This document shows, piece by piece, positions 4,799-10,300 of a DNA stretch of 15,796 bases. Source of the stretch: GW2011-AR5 sp041645025 (GTDB lineage Archaea > Aenigmatarchaeota > Aenigmatarchaeia > GW2011-AR5); contig JBAZQV010000018.1 in the NCBI GenBank assembly GCA_041645025.1, forward strand, positions 1 to 15,796. Reading direction: 5' to 3'. The translations under genes and the position numbers were made by a program. The notes under the pieces are model-generated. The model was not told the DNA's origin and did no database searches. It saw only the letters and a list, made by a program, of their open reading frames with translations. The first letter of the stretch is position 1. Each line of letters starts with the position of its first letter.

Positions 4799-5200
4799 CT
4801 ATAAATTCACATTAATTTCCCTTATTTTTTTGAAATCCTCGTCAAATGTGGCTATATTTTTAATACCCAGCCTTTTCATAATAACCAAGCTGCTGCAGTC
4901 TGTAAAGCTCAATTTTGTATCCGCCTGCTTTTTGAATAGTTCCCACGTTTCTTCGAAATCCTTATCGTTCAGTTTAATTAAAACAGATTTTTTCAGACTA
5001 GTGCCAAGTTTGGTTGCCTTTTCCAGGTTCTTGGTTTTGCTGTATGTAATGGTCACTGTTTCGTCAAATATGTAATCAGAAATCACTGTTTCGCCGGCTT
5101 TGCCTTCAAGTATCCTATTCATCAGCTCAACGGCATTTTTATGGTTACTGTCTGCGTCAACTCCAAGCGCCACTAAAAAACTTGTATCCAAGAATATCAT
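4799..5200 (-). CDS. PIN-domain ribonuclease toxin
   Basis: This 133-residue PIN-domain protein has its four acidic positions intact: D5 in FLDTSFLVALG, E47 in IFDETVT, D101 in SFTDCSSLVIM, and D120 in ATFDEDF. This is the archaeal VapC-like group with a TDC..SLVIM third motif. It should be an RNase toxin paired with the RHH protein just upstream. The start at 5200 is chosen over the ATG at 5224 because GGTGA sits 5 bases before it and the protein then begins MIFLDTS, as the fold requires. The antitoxin's stop codon is embedded in that ribosome site, leaving a 4-base gap. Confidence 0.92.
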   Translation of the reverse strand: MIFLDTSFLVALGVDADSNHKNAVELMNRILEGKAGETVISDYIFDETVTITYSKTKNLEKATKLGTSLKKSVLIKLNDKDFEETWELFKKQADTKLSFTDCSSLVIMKRLGIKNIATFDEDFKKIREINVNL

Positions 5201-5204
5201 TTTT

Positions 5205-5447
5205 TCACCCGTACAGAATTTCATCCACTTCCTCGCTCCACCGCACTTTTTTGCCGGGTTTTATTATGCCGCATATTTCAATCAAAAATCTTGAATCATG
5301 TTCCTTACGCTTCTCCTTCTCGGCAAGCCATTTCTTCATGGCGTTGTTCATGACATCGCCCACCTTCATATTTTCCTCTACGGCTACGGCCCTCAATTTT
5401 CTGAATGTCTCTTCATCCAGGTCTCTTATGGCAGTTATTTTGCCCAT
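5205..5447 (-). CDS. Ribbon-helix-helix-type antitoxin
   Basis: This 80-residue protein has an N-terminal half with an RHH look: strand KITAIRDLD, then helices EETFRKLRAVAVEENM and VGDVMNNAMKKWLAEK. The C-terminal tail (about 45-80, rich in charge and ending SEEVDEILYG) probably wraps the PIN toxin. It should bind DNA as a dimer, repress its own operon and neutralise the toxin. I chose the ATG at 5447 (MGKITAIRD) over 5501 because the TATA box and palindrome at 5457-5478 lie directly upstream and would otherwise be inside the gene. The toxin gene follows after 4 bases. Confidence 0.88.
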   Translation of the reverse strand: MGKITAIRDLDEETFRKLRAVAVEENMKVGDVMNNAMKKWLAEKEKRKEHDSRFLIEICGIIKPGKKVRWSEEVDEILYG

Positions 5448-5456
5448 AATGTATAA

Positions 5457-5478
5457 CTTGTTAAACAAGTATATAAAG
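5457..5478 (-). promoter_or_regulatory. Promoter and palindromic operator of RHH-PIN
   Basis: On the minus strand CTTTATATA (5470-5478) is a TATA box about 25-30 bases before the ATG, giving a leaderless or nearly leaderless message. Between it and the start lies the perfect palindrome CTTGTT-T-AACAAG (5457-5469), a good RHH operator. Confidence 0.6.
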
Positions 5479-5481
5479 TTA

Positions 5482-5508
5482 GCTAGACCCTTAATGTCCA
5501 AGTCTAGC
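5482..5508. promoter_or_regulatory. Inverted repeat between divergent promoters
   Basis: GCTAGAC (5482-5488) and GTCTAGC (5502-5508) are exact complements 13 bases apart. They sit midway between the leftward RHH promoter and the rightward promoter of the 5546 gene and could serve either or both. Confidence 0.4.
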
Positions 5509-5517
5509 GGTTAGTTC

Positions 5518-5525
5518 TTTATACA
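5518..5525 (+). promoter_or_regulatory. TATA box for the 5546 gene
   Basis: TTTATACA is centred about 25 bases before the ATG, which predicts a leaderless transcript. No ribosome site is visible, in agreement. Confidence 0.45.
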
Positions 5526-5545
5526 GATTAAGACAAATTATAATC

Positions 5546-5749
5546 ATGTCTGTTCATTCTAACATTCTGGCCATCGAGCGCGACATAGAAAGGATAAAAC
5601 TGCTCCATCAGATGAAAAGAGTCACCCATGATGCCGCAAAAACAGAGATTCGCCGGCTCGAGAAGCAGCTCCTTGAGCACGTCAACCAGCTGCCCGCGCA
5701 TGAAAAGCAGATATTCCTCTTAAGAAAGGAATTCGGAAAAGATTTCTAA
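5546..5749 (+). CDS. Small helical hypothetical protein
   Basis: This 67-residue protein is almost entirely charged helix (about residues 5-62), with leucines and isoleucines in heptad-like spacing (ILAIERDIERIKLLHQM, then IRRLEKQLLEHV). It is therefore a likely short coiled coil or antiparallel helical hairpin. It has no cysteine, membrane segment or known motif. Its GC-richer codons resemble those of the 1031 coiled-coil gene. It reads away from the RHH-PIN pair and ends 70 bases before the next gene. The promoter suggests a leaderless message. The function is unknown. The regular codon use and clean promoter support a real gene. Confidence 0.65.
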   Translation: MSVHSNILAIERDIERIKLLHQMKRVTHDAAKTEIRRLEKQLLEHVNQLPAHEKQIFLLRKEFGKDF

Positions 5750-5763
5750 GGTCAAAAGGAACC

Positions 5764-5772
5764 TTTAAATAC
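5764..5772 (+). promoter_or_regulatory. Promoter of the LysM/giant-protein operon
   Basis: TTTAAATAC, preceded by GGAACC, is a good TATA box about 50 bases before the ATG at 5820. It is the likely promoter for 5820 onward. The downstream bases (CTACCACTAATAAGTAGTAA) contain a small CTA(C)/(G)TAG dyad. Confidence 0.5.
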
Positions 5773-5819
5773 TTTTCTACCACTAATAAGTAGTAAATCA
5801 AATGTAATGCGTGATAACT

Positions 5820-6290
5820 ATGCCTTACCACTATGGACCTTCCGGAGTTATGGACAAACTGGATAACGTAGCGCCTGGAGTAACTCCTTGGCTAACTGCA
5901 TGTCTAAACACAGCTTGGGAATTTGCAAAATGGGCCGTGCCTGTAGGAGCCGGTATATTTGCCGGTTACGAAACTTATCAGGCTTCGGACGCTTTCTCAA
6001 AATATATGGGATTTCATGATTCTATCAGACATTTGCTAGATTATGGATCTGCGCTTGCTGCAGGTAGTGCAACCGCGGCTATTAGCAATTTAGGCCTTAA
6101 CATAGTAGAAGATATGCACTATGATTTTGCAAGACAAAGACGCAGAACATTCAGGACAGAAACGCCTGCAGAAGTTACGTTTAGGCAGGGAATAGCTGCT
6201 GCTAATGCTCAGCCACCGCTTCCACAACCACCTGCTGCTCCAGCCGGTGCTGTAAGAGTATTGGGACAACAGTATAGAGGCCAGATATAG
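5820..6290 (+). CDS. Small two-helix membrane protein
   Basis: This 156-residue protein has two hydrophobic Gly/Ala-rich segments, about residues 32-51 (AWEFAKWAVPVGAGIFAGY) and 72-95 (LLDYGSALAAGSATAAISNLGLNIV). A basic patch (ARQRRRTFR, 104-112) follows, then a Pro/Ala-rich tail (QPPLPQPPAAPAG). The basic patch after the second helix predicts that both termini lie inside the cell. There is no signal peptide. I do not recognise the family; size and two small-residue helices are loosely like VirB2-type pilins, but that is only a resemblance. The ATG at 5820 is chosen over the GTG at 5811 because GTGAT sits 4 bases before it. It is 11 bases from the LysM gene, in one operon. Confidence 0.75.
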   Translation: MPYHYGPSGVMDKLDNVAPGVTPWLTACLNTAWEFAKWAVPVGAGIFAGYETYQASDAFSKYMGFHDSIRHLLDYGSALAAGSATAAISNLGLNIVEDMHYDFARQRRRTFRTETPAEVTFRQGIAAANAQPPLPQPPAAPAGAVRVLGQQYRGQI

Positions 6291-6301
6291 GGTGATTAAA
6301 T

Positions 6302-7252
6302 ATGGCAACAGCTACAGCAGAACCAATAGCAAATGACACATCGGATATAAACGCTCTTTTTGGTCGTATGACTTTTATTCCTAAAGAAAGGTCTGAACAA
6401 CTTAGTAAAGAAAGAATTATAGGCACATACGAAGTTGCAGACATTCCGGTTTTTATAACTTTTGAGGATGGCAAAATATTAGGCAGGGAAGATAAAAATA
6501 TTTATCGCCATTTTTTAGTAAATTACGAAGTGCCAAGAAAACCAATAGAAGAGGTTGTTAGTGATAGGGTAAGATCATACTCGACACAGGTCTTAACTCA
6601 AAAACCTACGGACGATCAGATAAGATTTAATGACTCGGTAAGGACCAATCCAGATGAAGACGTGAAGACATTCTATAGAAATGCTGGGATAAATTACGAT
6701 AACCTGATAGACCTGTATAACGAAGCAGTCAGCGCTGGGCTTGGCGTTGAAGAGGCTTTTGGGTATTGCTCAAAAATGTCACATATTGGGAATGATGAAA
6801 AACCAGATACAAGTAGAAATGTACGAGAAGAAAATCCGCCGACATCTACAGATGATGATCAGATTATTACAATATATTTTAGTACGGGTACAGATCTAAG
6901 AGATGTAGCATCATATTACTATGGTTCTGAGGAAACATGGCAAAGATTAGCAGAGTACAATGGATTAACTGAGCCTAAACTCGAACATGATACAGATCTT
7001 GCAATGCCATCACAAGAGTATTTTGCTGGACATGAAAATGTAGACAAACCTATTAGGCAATATTCTGTAGGACCTGTGGATTATGTAGTGCTTAAAAAAG
7101 GAACCGACCTTGAAGAGGTCTCTGCCAATTATTTAGGCAGACGTGATGCATGGTCAAAGCTGGCAGTGTATAACGGATTAGATACGGAAAGCAACATTCT
7201 TTCCGAGAACATGAAATTGGCAATACCACCATTATCGTACTTCAGGACCTGA
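6302..7252 (+). CDS. Double-LysM-domain protein
   Basis: This 316-residue protein has an unassigned mixed alpha/beta N-terminal part (about 1-160) and a disordered acidic linker (162-186). Two LysM-like domains follow, about 188-240 (STGTDLRDVASYYYGSEETW, AEYNGL, DTDLAMP) and 259-313 (KKGTDLEEVSANYLGRRDAW, AVYNGL, NMKLAIPP). Each shows the LysM order of threshold strand, helix, asparagine-rich turn and closing IPP strand. The GSEETW/GRRDAW insertion with YYYG resembles the LysM type in phage-tail and XkdP-like proteins. LysM binds N-acetylglucosamine polymers or acts as an assembly domain. There is no signal peptide or membrane helix, so export or function inside is open. A full GGTGATT lies 5 bases before the ATG. 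Confidence 0.85.
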   Translation: MATATAEPIANDTSDINALFGRMTFIPKERSEQLSKERIIGTYEVADIPVFITFEDGKILGREDKNIYRHFLVNYEVPRKPIEEVVSDRVRSYSTQVLTQKPTDDQIRFNDSVRTNPDEDVKTFYRNAGINYDNLIDLYNEAVSAGLGVEEAFGYCSKMSHIGNDEKPDTSRNVREENPPTSTDDDQIITIYFSTGTDLRDVASYYYGSEETWQRLAEYNGLTEPKLEHDTDLAMPSQEYFAGHENVDKPIRQYSVGPVDYVVLKKGTDLEEVSANYLGRRDAWSKLAVYNGLDTESNILSENMKLAIPPLSYFRT

Positions 7253-7279
7253 AAATGATTTATTATTATTAACTGATTC

Positions 7280-7352
7280 TATAAAAATCTTTTTATTACG
7301 ACCAAATCCATAAGTTAAACAGAGAACTCGGAAATAGCATTAGCTCTGTTTA
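7280..7352 (+). promoter_or_regulatory. Internal promoter and leader hairpin of the giant gene
   Basis: TATAAAAATC (7280-7289) is a TATA candidate. A perfect 9-bp stem TAAACAGAG (7316-7324) with CTCTGTTTA (7344-7352) and a 19-base loop follows. It ends 6 bases before the GGTG ribosome site. The 114-base gap suggests separate control of the giant gene, with the hairpin in its 5' leader. Confidence 0.45.
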
Positions 7353-7366
7353 CCTTTGGTGTGTAT

Positions 7367-10300
7367 ATGGCAAAAAAAGAGGAATTAAAACCCGAAGAAA
7401 CCATAGCATTAGAAAAATTGCTCGCTCAAAAAGGTTTCAGATTCACGGAACAACTAAACCTGGAAGAAGGAATTATAGGCAAGAAATTGAAGATAGCGCC
7501 GGTAAGAATAGGAATGCCTGGAGAAAGGGACGAGGGGATTGTATTTGGACCTCCAAAAAAAGATACAAAATACCCGATCGATATCATAAAAGTAATTTAT
7601 GATAAAGGGAGCTATTATGTCGCCCTTTTCTCTTCAAAAGCCGGCAATAAACCAATTACATACAAAGAGCTTGAATACATTCCTCTCGAGCGCGAAAATC
7701 CAGAAGAATCAGAGCGCAAACTCTTACCCCCAGCTCCAGAGAGAAAATTGTTTCCCCCAGCCTCAGAGCGCAAGCTTTTACCACCGGCTCCCGAATATCC
7801 GCAACTCCCCCCCGGACCTGAGTATCCGCAACTTCCACCAGCTCCTGAACGTAAATTATTACCTCCCGGCCCGGAACAGAGACTCTTACCCCCACATCCA
7901 GAACAGCCACTATTGCCACCACACCCACAACCAATACTCTTGCCACCACATCCCGAGCCACCACAACTACCACCATGGAATCCGCCACTTTTACCTCCGC
8001 ATCAAGAGCCACCACTCCTGCCGCCTCACGAAGAGCCGCCTCAGCCACCACAACGACCAATGGCTAAAGTCATCGTAGATTCGTTCCCATCGCAGGACGT
8101 GCACGTAAAGGTAGAGGCTAAACAGAAATTACCAAAATCTTTGACAGATGAAAAAATTGCAGAATATTTGGGTGGCGTGCCAAAAACGTCTTTCGAAGTT
8201 AAAGCAACTCTAAAGGTAGCCAAAAGATTTAGCGATGTATTGAGAAACCCGGTAGCTGCTATGGCTCCGCCGCCACCTGCTCTGCCTCCGCTGGCTCCTA
8301 TAATAGTGCTTATCAATGCGTTCACGCTCTTTATTACAGCCCCACCAGCGCCTCCTAATAGACCTGCTGCGGTTCAGTATGTGAATGGCGAATTACAGAC
8401 AGAAGGAATAGCAGACAATAGACGAAGAGCTGCATTATCAAATATAATAGTCGATGCATATTACGAATTAGATGCAGATTGGCACACACTGGATGAATGG
8501 AGATCAGCAGAACTAAGAAATGGCCAGCCAGTTCCTTTTGGTTTGCAGCGCGTTACTCAATATTTGGCTACAAGATTACAAGGTCAAAGAGCCATACGCC
8601 GTAATGAAATGGGCCGACCTGGAAGTCCTGTAACTACAAATCCACGCACTTTTGTCGGCGTGCAATTAAACGCAGGGAATCTTGAATATGATAATAGGAC
8701 AGGTCTTGGTATTGTAGATAGAAATACTTATACGGAATTTTATTTGGATTTGCCAAGAGGCTGGTATAGATTTACAGCAGACAAAGATGTAGAAAGAAAC
8801 GAGGAAATCAAAAAAGCTGCAGAAGAGGGAAAAAGACCCACGTTCGATAGATGGGAGATAACTAGGTTTGACGACCTCGGCACCCAGCGAGAGATATATG
8901 ATATTATACAGAAGGCTAGAGAGGAGGGTGGAAAGGAATCCTTAAATGATGAACGCTTCGTTCGCTCCATGCGCCGCGGCGTAGTCACCTATTGGGATAA
9001 TGTTGTAGAAGTGTTTGTGCACGGCAGAATTAAATTGGTTGCCTATTATTCTCAAGATTATGAGCGCTCTGAAGCCTTGAAAAAACAGATAGAAGATGAG
9101 CGCAAGGCAGGCGTATACAAATATCAAAGAGGAGCTGCTACGCCTACCTTCAGAGGCGCAGGCAGTGGCGTAGGCGGAAAGCTGGCAAGTGCATTGGGCA
9201 TGTCAGGCACCCGCGGACGCATAAGCAGGGACGTGGAAAGAAGGAAACTGAAACAGGATCCCTACATGCTCGCAGCAATTAACAAAGGAAAACGAATTCT
9301 GAACAAGTACGCAAAAGCACAATATTCTAAATTATTCGATCGGATTAATCAGGATTATGCAATACGTGCGCGTGAACTGAGAACGCTTCGTGGGCGTGCA
9401 ATAGCGGCAAGGGCCCAGCTCAGAAGAATACTCATACAAAATGCACGGCAGGCAGGTATTAGAAATGCATTTCTGCGCATGAATGACCAGGATACGCTGA
9501 ATACTGCTGCTCGTCTTGCAGCTCCAGATGGTGCCCTGGCAGGGAATGTTGCTCTGCGTGACTCCAGCCAGGCTCTGGAACTTTATCTGAAAGCACGGGA
9601 TGCGTATTTTGAGGATTTCAAGAAGGACGTCGAATCAGCAACAACTCATCTGAGAACATACTTGAAGGGCAGATCACAAACAATCGCAACGATGCTTGCC
9701 CGTCGCTATAGAATGACCATCAACTCCACGGATGAAAACGAACTTAGAACAGAACTGGATGCGTATACAGATGTGCTCACAGAAGACTTTGTGAACCGCG
9801 GTCGTACAATGACCCATGCACTTATGCGCGGCCTTGGAAATCTGTCACGCGGTGCAGAAACCTTTGGAGCTTTCGGCGAAAATGTCCTTTACAACACAGT
9901 CAGCTTCATCTTCGGGCCATGGACCATCATGTCAGTCTTCGCGCTGCTGCAATTTTTCTTCGTATTGACATATGTCGGCTACAACCTGACATACTTGTGG
10001 ATATTCCCGTTGATTGGCGCAGCTTTCACATTCATATTGAACTTTTCCGATTCCTTCAAGCCCCTGGATTGGGTAACCCATCTGTCATCCGGCGCGGTTA
10101 TAGGCTATAGCGCTATGCTGCTCCTCATTGCTTTAGGCGCGCTGAACTGGTCATTCATGGACACGTTCTGGTTTTGGATAATTTGGGCTATCCTCGGCTT
10201 CCTGGGAATAATGCAGTTCTATCAGACAGGTGGATGGAAAACTGTTTTGCAGGGCGGAGTGATAGTCTTGATATTCGCTTACGCAGCCCTTGGTCCCTAT

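Noticed and set aside
7715..8056. CRISPR-like array
   Set aside because: The 27-bp periodicity is coding, in frame and without unique spacers.
7656..8060. Antisense Val/Ala-rich open frame over the Pro-rich repeats
   Set aside because: It is the complement of a CCX-rich repeat, with no promoter or ribosome site; a shadow of the giant gene.
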